A stretch of DNA of 64,000 bases, taken from Rhizobium sp. BK196. Its GTDB lineage: Bacteria; Pseudomonadota; Alphaproteobacteria; Rhizobiales; Rhizobiaceae. Under the pieces are notes generated by a model. It searched no databases and had not been told where the DNA came from. It was given only the letters and a program-made list of their open reading frames with translations. The translations under genes and the position numbers were made by a program. The stretch covers positions 714,018 to 778,017 of the forward strand of contig NZ_JACHZB010000001.1 in assembly GCF_014193255.1 (NCBI RefSeq), given 5' to 3'. This document shows, piece by piece, positions 45,217-53,760 of the stretch (position 1 is the first letter of the stretch; the number at the start of each line of letters is the position of its first letter).

Positions 45217-45468
45217 CGCTTGTCCTCCCGGGAATCTTGGCTGCCATAGGGTTAGGTGGTGCCGCCACCCTCGTCAATCGAGGGCGAAACGGCGGCAGAC
45301 AACAGCGCAGCGGCGACTTCACGGGAACGTCATTTTCGCGCAAGCGTTTAAGAGTAAACGCGAAATACTGCTGTTTTTATCTTTTGTTCAGCACGGCTTA
45401 AGAAATTCCACACTAGCGTCAAAATTCGCAGGTGTGTGTCTGCCGAGCCACTGATCGAGGTGTGAGAC

Positions 45469-46857
45469 GTGAATCGCTTTTTGAAATCGGCCCTTTCCCT
45501 TTCGGCCATGTTTTTGGCGCTCGCTGGCGTCACACCGCAGCAGGCCGATGCGCAGCAATATGGCCGCAACAGAAGCGATATCGTGCTGGTGACCCCGAGC
45601 GGCGAAATTCTCGACTACGTCCCGTCGGGCCGCGGCTTCGTCTATGCCCATGATTATCGCGGCAACCGCGTGTTGATCGATCGTTACGGCAATATCGTCG
45701 CCACCGAAATGCGCGCCCGCGGCTATTACTCGCCGCGCACCAACCAGGAAGTCTATAACGACGCCGACAGCAACGATCCCTATTACCCTGATGGCAACAG
45801 CTACGGCGACACACGCTATTCCGAACGCGGCCCGGTCACCGGCTCCATACCGCAGGATGCTGCCATCGAGCGACGGCAGCTTGAGGATCAACCCTATCCC
45901 GGCGACCAGCAGGGTCAGGACGACTACGCAGCGGTAGAGCCCGACCAGCAGTTTCCGCCGGCCGATCAGCCCCGCCAGGCACCGCAGGAACCTGTCATCA
46001 CGCTCAAGGACAAGTCTAAGCCCGAGATCGTTGCCCTCCAGGTCTTTCTCGATCGCGCCGGCGTTTCGCCCGGCGTCATCGATGGCCATATGGGCTCCAA
46101 CGTCACCAAGGCCATCTATGCCTATGAGCAGATGACAGGGACCAAACTCGATCCGAACAATACGGATGCGATCCTGGAAGAACTGCGCATGAATGGCGGC
46201 CTACCGGTCGTCAACTATACGATCACGGATGCGGATGCGGCCGGTCCCTACGTCGCACAGATCCCGGAAGATTATTCGCAGAAGGCGCTCTTGCCGTCCC
46301 TCGCCTACACCTCAGTCACCGAAGCGCTCGCCGAACGTTTCCACATGGACGAGAACTTCCTGAAGGAAATGAACCCAGGCGCTGATTTCACCATTCCGGG
46401 CACCGTCATCAAAGTCGTCAATCCCGGCGGGAACAAGGCCGGCACTGTTGCAAAGATCCTCGCCGACAAGGGCCGCAAGCAGGTTTTCGCCTATGACGAC
46501 GCCGGCAACCTCGTTGCCGCCTACCCCGCCTCGATCGGCTCCACCGACACGCCCTCTCCGTCAGGTACGGTGACAGTCGAGCGCGTCGCCTTCAATCCAG
46601 GCTACACCTATAATCCGAAGATCAATTTCCAGCAGGGCGCCAACGACAGGATCCTCGACATCCCGCCAGGCCCGAATGGCCCGGTTGGTACGGTCTGGAT
46701 GGCGCTTTCCAAGCCCACCTACGGCATTCACGGCACGCCCGACCCCTCCAGGATCGGCCGCACCCAGAGCCATGGCTGCATCCGGCTGACGAATTGGGAT
46801 GCGACGGAGCTTGCCAAGATGGTGAAACCCGGCGTGACGGTCGAGTTCGTCGATTAA
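45469..46857 (+). CDS. L,D-transpeptidase (YkuD domain) with peptidoglycan-binding domain
   Basis: A 462-residue exported enzyme that forms 3-3 cross-links in peptidoglycan or attaches proteins to it; L,D-cross-links are abundant in rhizobial walls. Residues 1-25 are a signal peptide. A Tyr/Asp/Gln-rich low-complexity stretch follows at about 95-180. A PG_binding_1 domain lies at about 185-240 and the YkuD domain in the C-terminal third. The catalytic motif is SHGCIRLTN with Cys437. The GTG start at 45469 has GAGG 8 nt upstream. A strong terminator follows at 46944. Confidence 0.92.
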   Translation: MNRFLKSALSLSAMFLALAGVTPQQADAQQYGRNRSDIVLVTPSGEILDYVPSGRGFVYAHDYRGNRVLIDRYGNIVATEMRARGYYSPRTNQEVYNDADSNDPYYPDGNSYGDTRYSERGPVTGSIPQDAAIERRQLEDQPYPGDQQGQDDYAAVEPDQQFPPADQPRQAPQEPVITLKDKSKPEIVALQVFLDRAGVSPGVIDGHMGSNVTKAIYAYEQMTGTKLDPNNTDAILEELRMNGGLPVVNYTITDADAAGPYVAQIPEDYSQKALLPSLAYTSVTEALAERFHMDENFLKEMNPGADFTIPGTVIKVVNPGGNKAGTVAKILADKGRKQVFAYDDAGNLVAAYPASIGSTDTPSPSGTVTVERVAFNPGYTYNPKINFQQGANDRILDIPPGPNGPVGTVWMALSKPTYGIHGTPDPSRIGRTQSHGCIRLTNWDATELAKMVKPGVTVEFVD

Positions 46858-46943
46858 CGAAGTCTATTCGCCCGATGTCTCGGCCGCGCGTTAGCCCGAC
46901 TGGAGAGGCAGAGCAGTTCCACCTGCTCGTTATCACAAACAGA

Positions 46944-46973
46944 AAATGCCCCGACACAGGTCGGGGCATTTTT
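46944..46973. terminator. Bidirectional terminator between the L,D-transpeptidase and ParA-like genes
   Basis: AAATGCCCCGAC (46944-46955) and GTCGGGGCATTT (46960-46971) form a perfect 12-bp stem with a 4-nt loop, flanked by A and T runs. It serves the two convergent genes. Confidence 0.92.
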
Positions 46974-46988
46974 CATTGAATATTACGA

Positions 46989-47699
46989 TCAGGCAGCGCT
47001 GAGCATCGCGTTTGCCAGCCGCACCGCGACCGGGAGCCGGCCCGGCACCTTGCGGGTGATTTCTTCAGCGAAACAGAACGCGTTTTCTCGAGCCTTGTCG
47101 AGGTTGCTGACGCGCATCGGGTCCATCGTATGCAGCGTCCCGCCGCAATCGAAGATGTCGCGGAAGGCCGAACGCTCGATGATCGCCGTATCGAGAACCG
47201 GCACGTGACGCTCATTCAACAGCGCCTTGACGAGCTGCAGAGCACGGGTGGTGACCATGGAATTGACGCGGGTGAGCACGACCGAATGGCCGATTTTGAT
47301 ACCCGCCTTCTCCTCCAGATACTGCAGAAGTTCGAGAACCTGGGCGCCGCCGCGTGCATCCATGGCGCAGCCCTGGATCGGGATCAGCACATGGTCGGAG
47401 AGACCGACGGCCGTTGCCAGCAGCGGATTGCGCGCCCCCGGCAGGTCGATGATGAAGTAATCGGTATTCTGCTTGTTTTCGCTGACGTGCTGCGGCAGCG
47501 AGGCGGTCGTTACGAAGTCGATGACGCTGATGTTGGGCACATGGCCGGAGATTTCGTGCCAGCGCGAAATCCAGTGTTGCGGATCGGCATCGAGGATGGT
47601 GACCCGGTAGCCCTGACGGGCAAGTTCGGTGGCAAGCAGGAGAACGGCTGTGGTCTTGCCGGCGCCGCCCTTGGTATTTGCGAATGTGATGACTGGCAT
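46989..47699 (-). CDS. ParA/MinD-superfamily ATPase, VirC1-like, without ParB partner
   Basis: A 236-residue ATPase. The N terminus MPVITFANTKGGAGKTT is the deviant Walker A (KGGxGKTT), followed by VTILDADPQHW (switch I) and YFIIDLPGAR (Walker B region). The form is closest to the chromosomal ParA-family proteins similar to Agrobacterium VirC1, which place cargo at cell poles. No parB or parS-like sequence is next to it. The ATG at 47699 has GAGGA upstream; in-frame codons before it are not ParA-like. An exact CtrA consensus lies about 100 nt before the start, suggesting cell-cycle control. Confidence 0.87.
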   Translation of the reverse strand: MPVITFANTKGGAGKTTAVLLLATELARQGYRVTILDADPQHWISRWHEISGHVPNISVIDFVTTASLPQHVSENKQNTDYFIIDLPGARNPLLATAVGLSDHVLIPIQGCAMDARGGAQVLELLQYLEEKAGIKIGHSVVLTRVNSMVTTRALQLVKALLNERHVPVLDTAIIERSAFRDIFDCGGTLHTMDPMRVSNLDKARENAFCFAEEITRKVPGRLPVAVRLANAMLSAA

Positions 47700-47796
47700 A
47701 TTCTTAATCCTCGAAGGGAAATGGCGCGAGCCGGCATCGCTCGTTGTTAATCGCACTGTCGGAGCATCGTGCGGTTAACCCATCCTTTCCAATCGT

Positions 47797-47813
47797 GGTT
47801 AACAAACTGTTAA
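47797..47813 (-). promoter_or_regulatory. CtrA consensus site upstream of the ParA-like gene
   Basis: On the minus strand 47813-47797 reads TTAA-CAGTTTG-TTAACC, an exact match to the CtrA consensus TTAA-N7-TTAACC. A palindromic GGTTAACC half-site pair lies nearby at 47773-47780. Both are in the intergenic region 47700-47887 before the ParA-like gene. Confidence 0.6.
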
Positions 47814-47887
47814 ACGGACCCGCTGAAATTGCGGCCTGCATTTTTCACATCATCAAAAATAAAGATGCCCTAAAATCCGGAAAGCAA

Positions 47888-47920
47888 CAAAAAAGCCCGG
47901 AAAACCTCAGTTTTCCGGGC
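47888..47920 (-). terminator. Terminator after the iron alcohol dehydrogenase gene
   Basis: GCCCGGAAAAC (47895-47905) and GTTTTCCGGGC (47910-47920) form an 11-bp stem with a CTCA loop. On the minus strand it is followed by a run of T (47894-47889). It closes the five-gene minus-strand operon. Confidence 0.92.
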
Positions 47921-47946
47921 CAGCTATTGGGTCCGCCTTTATCTGT

Positions 47947-49101
47947 TCAGAAGCAATCTCTGAACAGGGTCTTGGTATTTTCGAGCGTCATTGCAACCGG
48001 ATTGCCACCAGCACTCGGATCTTCGATCGCCATTGCCGCCAGTTCATCGATCCGGTCGGGGGTGATTCCCATCACCGTCAGATTGTCTGGGACGTTGAGC
48101 TCGGAACGCAGCTTCAGCACGTAATCATAAAAACCGTCGAAACCGCCTGAAATTCCGAGATAGGCAGCGGCACGCGCGATCTTCTCTTCGATGGCCGAGC
48201 GGTTGAAGCGCAGGACAGCCGGCATGACGACGGCATTGGTCATGCCGTGATGGGTATTGTAAACCGCGCCGATCGGATGCGAGAGCGCATGGATGGCACC
48301 GAGCCCCTTCTGGAAGGCGACAGCACCCATGGCAGCTGCCGACATCATGTTGGCGCGGGCTTCGAGATCCGTGCCTTCCTTATAGGCGCGCGGCAGGAAT
48401 TCTTTGACGAGACGCATGCCTTCCAGCGCGATGCCGGCCGACATCGGGTGATAGAAGGGCGAGGAATAGGCTTCCAGGCAGTGCGCGAAGGCATCCATGC
48501 CGGTGCCGGCCGTGATGATCTTCGGCATGCCGACCGTCAGTTCCGGATCGGCGATGACGACGCCCGGCAGAAACTTCGGATGGAAAATGATCTTCTTCAC
48601 ATGCGTCACCGAATTGGTGATGACGCTGGCGCGGCCGACTTCAGAGCCGGTGCCGGCTGTCGTCGGCACGGCAACGATCGGTGCAATACCTTCAACGGTC
48701 GCCCGTGTCCACCAGTCGCCAATATCCTCGAAATCCCAGACCGGACGCGTCTGGCCGACCATGAAGGCGACGCATTTGCCGAGATCGAGGCCAGAGCCGC
48801 CGCCGAAGGCGACCACGCCGTCATGGCCGCCGTCGCGGAAGGCCTTGATGCCGGCCTCGAGGTTCTTTTCATTCGGGTTCGGATCGACATCAGCGAAGAT
48901 CGCCCGGCCAAGGCCGGCATCTTCGAGAATATCGAGTGCGTTCTTGGTGATCGCCATTGAGGCGAGGCCGCGGTCGGTGACGAGCAGCGGCTTCTTCATG
49001 CCGAGGCTCTTGCAGGCGTCTGCGAGTTCCTTGATGCGTCCGCGGCCGAGCTTTACGGCTGTCGGATAGCTCCAGTTGGCGGTGATGTTGGCGCTGCTCA
49101 T
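47947..49101 (-). CDS. Iron-containing alcohol dehydrogenase
   Basis: A 384-residue NAD(P)-dependent dehydrogenase of group III. GGGSGLDLGKC and PTTAGTGSEVGRA bind the cofactor. The metal site residues are in GMDAFAHCLEAYSS and HALSHPIGAVYNTHHG. It oxidises a primary alcohol or reduces an aldehyde. It is the last gene of the minus-strand operon and overlaps the aldehyde dehydrogenase gene by ATGA. The tight coupling of alcohol and aldehyde dehydrogenases to a glutamine-synthetase-like ligase suggests stepwise oxidation of a gamma-glutamylated amino alcohol to an acid; this is inference. Confidence 0.9.
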   Translation of the reverse strand: MSSANITANWSYPTAVKLGRGRIKELADACKSLGMKKPLLVTDRGLASMAITKNALDILEDAGLGRAIFADVDPNPNEKNLEAGIKAFRDGGHDGVVAFGGGSGLDLGKCVAFMVGQTRPVWDFEDIGDWWTRATVEGIAPIVAVPTTAGTGSEVGRASVITNSVTHVKKIIFHPKFLPGVVIADPELTVGMPKIITAGTGMDAFAHCLEAYSSPFYHPMSAGIALEGMRLVKEFLPRAYKEGTDLEARANMMSAAAMGAVAFQKGLGAIHALSHPIGAVYNTHHGMTNAVVMPAVLRFNRSAIEEKIARAAAYLGISGGFDGFYDYVLKLRSELNVPDNLTVMGITPDRIDELAAMAIEDPSAGGNPVAMTLENTKTLFRDCF

Positions 49102-50483
49102 GCTGTAACCTTCTTGAGATGGTAGGATTTCGGGCGCGTCAGATTGTGGAAGCCGATGATAGACAGCGAGCCACCACGGCCGGTTTCCTTGACGCCGGTC
49201 CAGCACAGAGCCGGATCGAGATAGTCAGCACGATTCATGAATACCGTGCCGGTTTCGATTTCGCGGCCAAGCCGCCCTGCCCGCTCCGCATCCTTGGTCC
49301 AGAGCGAGGCGGTTAGCCCGTACTGACTGTCGTTCATCAGCGCCAGCGCCTCGTCATCGTTCTTCACCTTCATGATGCCGACGGCAGGGCCGAAGGTTTC
49401 TTCACGCATGAAGGCCATGGAGTGATCGACATTGACGAGGATCTGCGGGGCGAGATAAGCGCCGCCGTCATCGGCCGGAAAGAGCTTGGGATCGACGAGC
49501 GCCTTGGCGCCCTTGGCAACTGCATCGGCGATCTGCTCGCGCACCACCTTGGCGAAACGCTTGTTCGCCATCGGTCCGAGCGATGTTTCCGGATCAAGCG
49601 GATTGCCGAGTTTGTAGTTCGACACCCAGGCCACCGACTTTTCGACGAAGGCATCATAGAGCGATTCATGTACATAGATGCGCTCGATGCCGCAGCAGCA
49701 CTGGCCGGAATTATAGGTCGCGCCATCCATCAGCGTATCGACGGCAGCGTCGAGATCCGCATCCTCCATCACATAACCCGGGTCCTTGCCGCCGAGCTCG
49801 AGGCCGAGACCGGTAAAGGTACCGGCGGCCGCACGCTCCATCGAGCGGCCGCCTTCGACGGAACCGGTGAAATTGACGAAGTTGAAACTGCCGGCCGCAA
49901 TCAGGGCCGAGGTCGTTTCGTGATCGAGGAAGACGTTCTGGAACACATCCTCGGGAATACCCGCCTCGACGAAGGCCTGCGCCAGCCGTTCGCCGACGAG
50001 CAGCGTCTGCGAGGCATGCTTGAGTACGACGGCGTTGCCCGCCATCAGCGCCGGAGCGATCGTGTTGATCGCCGTCATATAGGGGTAGTTCCACGGCGCA
50101 ACGACGAAGACGACCCCATGCGCTTCGCGCTCGATACGGCGCTCAAACTTGTCGCTCTCTTCGACGACGAGCGGCGCCAGAGCATCGGCTGCGATCGAGG
50201 CGACATAATTGGAGCGCTCGTTGAAGCCGCGATATTCGCCGCCATACTTGATCGGCCGGCCCATCTGCCAGGCAAGCTCGGGCACGACGACATCGGACAT
50301 CTCGTTGAGACGGGCAACACCCTTCAGCACCAGTTGGACGCGCTCTTCGAGCGGACGCTTGGCCCAGGCCTTCTGTGCCTTGCGCGCACGCGCCACGGCT
50401 TCCTTTGCCGCTTCGAACGAAAGCGCCGGACGCTCCGCGTAAACAGAGCCGTCAATTGGCGAAATGCATTGGATCATTGTCAT
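49098..50483 (-). CDS. NAD(P)+-dependent aldehyde dehydrogenase
   Basis: A 461-residue enzyme that oxidises aldehydes to acids. APWNYPYMTAINTIAPALMAGNAVVLKHASQT, over about residues 132-163, is the cofactor-binding part. FTGSVEGG is the nucleotide loop. LELGGKDP holds the general-base Glu, and NSGQCCCGIER the catalytic Cys. The family includes succinate-semialdehyde and gamma-glutamyl-aminoaldehyde dehydrogenases. The start ATG at 50483 has AGGA 8 nt upstream. It lies between the GS-like ligase gene and the alcohol dehydrogenase gene in one operon. Confidence 0.92.
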   Translation of the reverse strand: MTMIQCISPIDGSVYAERPALSFEAAKEAVARARKAQKAWAKRPLEERVQLVLKGVARLNEMSDVVVPELAWQMGRPIKYGGEYRGFNERSNYVASIAADALAPLVVEESDKFERRIEREAHGVVFVVAPWNYPYMTAINTIAPALMAGNAVVLKHASQTLLVGERLAQAFVEAGIPEDVFQNVFLDHETTSALIAAGSFNFVNFTGSVEGGRSMERAAAGTFTGLGLELGGKDPGYVMEDADLDAAVDTLMDGATYNSGQCCCGIERIYVHESLYDAFVEKSVAWVSNYKLGNPLDPETSLGPMANKRFAKVVREQIADAVAKGAKALVDPKLFPADDGGAYLAPQILVNVDHSMAFMREETFGPAVGIMKVKNDDEALALMNDSQYGLTASLWTKDAERAGRLGREIETGTVFMNRADYLDPALCWTGVKETGRGGSLSIIGFHNLTRPKSYHLKKVTA

Positions 50484-50581
50484 GATCTGAATCCTGTTTT
50501 CTATAAGCCGCAGAGAAAGACACCTCGACTGGTCCTCCGCAAGAGAATCCAGCCGGGCGACCTTCCGCTTCGGATACGTTC

Positions 50582-51946
50582 TTAAGCTCTCTCGAAGCCG
50601 CGCGCCACTTCCCAATCCGTGATGCGGCGGTCGTATTCTTCCTGCTCCCATTCGGCAGCGCGGGTATAGTGATCGATGACATCGTCGCCGAAGGCTGCGC
50701 GCAGCATCTCCGATTCCGTCATCGCCTTGGTCGCAGCCCGCAACGTGCGCGGGATCTCGCGGATGTCCTTGCCGAAATAGGCGTCCCCCTCATAGGGCGC
50801 TTCCAGTTCCAGCTTCTTTTCGATGCCGTCGATGCCGGCGGCAAGCAGGGCCGCGAAAGCGAGGTAAGGATTGAGATCGGAGCCGCCGACGCGGCATTCA
50901 ATGCGGATCGCCTTGGTTTCCTCGCCGCAGAGGCGATAGCCCGCCGTGCGGTTGTCCTTGCTCCACACGGCCTTGGTCGGCGCGAAGGTGCCGGCCATGA
51001 AGCGCTTGTAGGAGTTGATGTAAGGCGCCAGGAAATAGGTGATTTCGCTCGCGTGGCTGAGCAGGCCGGCAATATAGTTCTGCATCAGCGGTGTCATGCC
51101 GTGATGGCCGGCATGGTCGAAGAAGAGTGGCTTTTCTTCCAGACTCCACAGCGACTGGTGGATATGCGAGGAACTACCGGCGGCATTGTAATGCCACTTG
51201 GCGAGGAAGGTGATTGCCTTGCCCTTCGACCAGGCGATTTCCTTGCAGCCGTTCTTGATGATCGCATGCCGGTCGGCCATGGTGAGCGCATCGGCATAAC
51301 GCACATTGATTTCTTCCTGGCCGGCGGAAGCCTCCCCCTTGGAATTCTCGACCGGGATGCCGGCACCCTGCAGGCCCTTGCGGATCGCCCGCATCACCTC
51401 TTCTTCCTTGGTCGTCTGAAAGATGTGGTAGTCTTCATTATAGGCGCTGGCGAGCTTCAGATTGCGATAGCCGGACGCCTGCGCTGCTTCATAACTTTGG
51501 TCGAAGAGAAAGAATTCGAGCTCGGAGGCCATGTAGGCCTTCATGCCCATGCCTTCCAGGCGCTTCACCTGCTTCTTCAGGATCGCGCGGGGCGAATGGG
51601 CTACTTCTTCATGCGTATGATGGTCGAGCACGTCGCAGAGCACGAGCGCGGTGCCTTCGAGCCAGGGAATGACGCGCAGTGTCGAAAGGTCTGGCTTCAT
51701 CGTATAATCGCCGTAGCCCTTTTCCCAGCTGGTCGCCTTGTAACCGGAGACGGTCTCCATCTCCATGTCAGTGGCCTGCAGATAGTTGCAGCTATGCGTT
51801 TCCTTCCAGGCGCTTTCGAGGAAAAATTCCGCCTGGAAACGCTTGCCCATCAGGCGTCCCTGCATATCCACCTGGCAGGCCAGCACCGTATCGATGCGCC
51901 CATCGGCAACGTCCTGTCTGAGATCGTCGAGAGTATAGCTGCTCAT
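50582..51946 (-). CDS. Glutamine synthetase-like gamma-glutamyl ligase (PuuA/GlnA4-type)
   Basis: A 454-residue glutamine-synthetase-fold ligase. Metal and glutamate sites are visible: ASELEFFLF, GQEEINVRY, SSSHIHQSLW and IRIECRVGGSDLNPYLAFAAL. There is no adenylylation-type tyrosine loop, and the context is catabolic, so nitrogen assimilation (GlnA) is unlikely. Relatives attach glutamate to putrescine (PuuA), ethanolamine (GlnA4) or isopropylamine (IpuC). With alcohol and aldehyde dehydrogenases, a permease and an amidohydrolase in the same operon, an amino alcohol such as ethanolamine is my preferred substrate. This is inference. Confidence 0.87.
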   Translation of the reverse strand: MSSYTLDDLRQDVADGRIDTVLACQVDMQGRLMGKRFQAEFFLESAWKETHSCNYLQATDMEMETVSGYKATSWEKGYGDYTMKPDLSTLRVIPWLEGTALVLCDVLDHHTHEEVAHSPRAILKKQVKRLEGMGMKAYMASELEFFLFDQSYEAAQASGYRNLKLASAYNEDYHIFQTTKEEEVMRAIRKGLQGAGIPVENSKGEASAGQEEINVRYADALTMADRHAIIKNGCKEIAWSKGKAITFLAKWHYNAAGSSSHIHQSLWSLEEKPLFFDHAGHHGMTPLMQNYIAGLLSHASEITYFLAPYINSYKRFMAGTFAPTKAVWSKDNRTAGYRLCGEETKAIRIECRVGGSDLNPYLAFAALLAAGIDGIEKKLELEAPYEGDAYFGKDIREIPRTLRAATKAMTESEMLRAAFGDDVIDHYTRAAEWEQEEYDRRITDWEVARGFERA

Positions 51947-52045
51947 GATTCATCCGCCTGAAATTGAAACCGGGAAATCGGGACAACGAAACGGCATGCG
52001 ACCGCAGGGATCAACAGGTTCGATGCCTTTTCGTTGAACCGTGAT

Positions 52046-52066
52046 GGGGCCGCGTGACGCGGCCCC
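52046..52066 (-). other. Intercistronic hairpin between permease and ligase genes
   Basis: GGGGCCGC (52046-52053) and GCGGCCCC (52059-52066) form a strong 8-bp G+C stem with a 5-nt loop in the 147-nt gap after the permease gene. No T run follows, so it more likely stabilises mRNA or partly attenuates than terminates. Confidence 0.55.
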
Positions 52067-52093
52067 GCCATGTGAGAGGGAAGCCTTGATCTA

Positions 52094-53641
52094 TCAGTGC
52101 TCGCCGACAGCCTTTTCGGCCGCTGCGATTTCGGCCTGGCGTCGTGCCACTTCCTCGCCGATCGGCGGACCCTTGAAGCGGCGGCTTTCGAAGCCGAACC
52201 AGACGATGCCGGTCAGGATCAGGAAGCCCACCGTCACATAGAGCGCCGGTCCGTTCGGCGGCTGGATGCCGAGGATGAAGATCAGGACCATCGCCAGGAT
52301 CGAGAGAACCGCGAAGAGCTTGAACATGCCCTCACCGAGGTTCCACGGACCCATCTTGTCCCACTTCGAGGTTCCCCAGGCAAAAAGGCCGAGCGCGATC
52401 GGGATCGCGAAGGAGAAGAACAGGAAGATGACCGTGCACGACACGACGATCGTGTAAACCGGCGTTTCGCCGATCGAAACGAGCGACGAGCCCCAGACGA
52501 ACAGCACCGAGAGGATCGAGCCCGTCCAGATAGCGGCAACCGGCGTGCGGTATTTCGGGCTGACTTTCGAAAGTCCCTTCGAGGCAGGCAGGCCGCCGTC
52601 ACGCGAGAAGGCGAAGATCATGCGCGAGACCGAGGTAACGGTCGCAAGGCCGCACAGCCACTGGCTGACGAGGATCGCGAGGTAGAGAATGTCCTTCACA
52701 ACCGCATTGACCTGCGTGTCCATCGCCCAGAAGAACACGTTCCAGCCCTGCTTTGCCGCTTCGTCCATATTCGGCAGCATGAGCACGAAGGCGCACAGCA
52801 TAATGTAGCCGAAGAGAGCCGACCAGAGCACCGAGGAGACCATGCCGCGCGGGACGGAATGCGCCGCCTTGACGGTTTCTTCCGATGTATGCGCCGAAGC
52901 GTCATAGCCGGTGATCGTGTAGATCGGCAGCAGCAGGCCGAGCAGGAACACCCATGTGCCCGAGGTCGCCGGCCAGACATTACCGCCTGCCTCGCCGGAA
53001 TAATTGGCGAAGGTGAAGAGACGGCCAAACTCATAGGACGGGGCCGAAAGCAGGCACACGGCAGCGAGCGCGATCGCGGTCGCAAAGATCAGATAACCCG
53101 AGAAGTCCGTGAGCTTTGCGGTGAGCCCGATGCCCATGTGGTTCACGAGCGCCTGCGCGCCGGTGATGATCACCAGGAAGACGATGCGCACCGTCGTCGT
53201 GTCCGTCAGGCCGAGATAGCTCGAGCCGAAGGAGCCCATGAAGAAGTAATAGGTGCCGACGTTAATGGCGCCGAGAACGGTGACGAGGCCGAGCAGGTTA
53301 AACCAGGCGGTCAACCAGCCGGTGAAGCGGTTGCCGAGGATCGAGCCCCAGTGATAGAGGCCGCCTGCCGTCGGATAGGCGGAACTGATCTGCGCCATGG
53401 CGACGGCGAAGACCAGAGAAACAAAGCAGCCGACCGGCCAACCGATGCCGATGGCGGCACCACCCGCACCCGCGGTTGCCTGCGCCAGCGAATTGATGCC
53501 GCCGGAGAGGATGCAGATGATCGAGAAGGAAACGGCAAAATTCGAGAACGAGCTCATCCGCCGTTCGAGTTCCTGGGCATAGCCCATGGAATGCAGGATA
53601 TGCATATCCTGCTTCTTATCACTTTCGGTATAGTCCGACAT
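52094..53641 (-). CDS. APC superfamily amino acid/amine permease
   Basis: A 515-residue inner-membrane permease with about twelve helices. RRMSSFSNFAVSFSIICILSGG at residues about 27-48 is the conserved first helix of the amino acid/choline/GABA permease group. YPTAGGLYHWGSILGNR and GYDASAHTSEET (central) are signature loops, and FSRDGGLPASKGLSKVSPKYRTPVAAIW is the late loop. Relatives carry GABA, choline-like or ethanolamine-like compounds. GGGGGAAG precedes the ATG. Being in the operon with the ligase and dehydrogenases, it probably imports their substrate. Confidence 0.88.
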   Translation of the reverse strand: MSDYTESDKKQDMHILHSMGYAQELERRMSSFSNFAVSFSIICILSGGINSLAQATAGAGGAAIGIGWPVGCFVSLVFAVAMAQISSAYPTAGGLYHWGSILGNRFTGWLTAWFNLLGLVTVLGAINVGTYYFFMGSFGSSYLGLTDTTTVRIVFLVIITGAQALVNHMGIGLTAKLTDFSGYLIFATAIALAAVCLLSAPSYEFGRLFTFANYSGEAGGNVWPATSGTWVFLLGLLLPIYTITGYDASAHTSEETVKAAHSVPRGMVSSVLWSALFGYIMLCAFVLMLPNMDEAAKQGWNVFFWAMDTQVNAVVKDILYLAILVSQWLCGLATVTSVSRMIFAFSRDGGLPASKGLSKVSPKYRTPVAAIWTGSILSVLFVWGSSLVSIGETPVYTIVVSCTVIFLFFSFAIPIALGLFAWGTSKWDKMGPWNLGEGMFKLFAVLSILAMVLIFILGIQPPNGPALYVTVGFLILTGIVWFGFESRRFKGPPIGEEVARRQAEIAAAEKAVGEH

Positions 53642-53760
53642 GACTTCCCCCTGTTGACAATCGTCCGCGGAATTGCGGCCGATCCTGTGCCAATAGTGCC
53701 CGTGGCTTTTCGCCTTGCGGGCTGTTCGCAGTTAAACTGCTCCCCGGGGTCTTATTCTTT

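Noticed and set aside
50582..51946. Housekeeping glutamine synthetase
   Set aside because: Operon context is catabolic and no adenylylation-type tyrosine loop was seen; it fits the PuuA/GlnA4 ligase group better.
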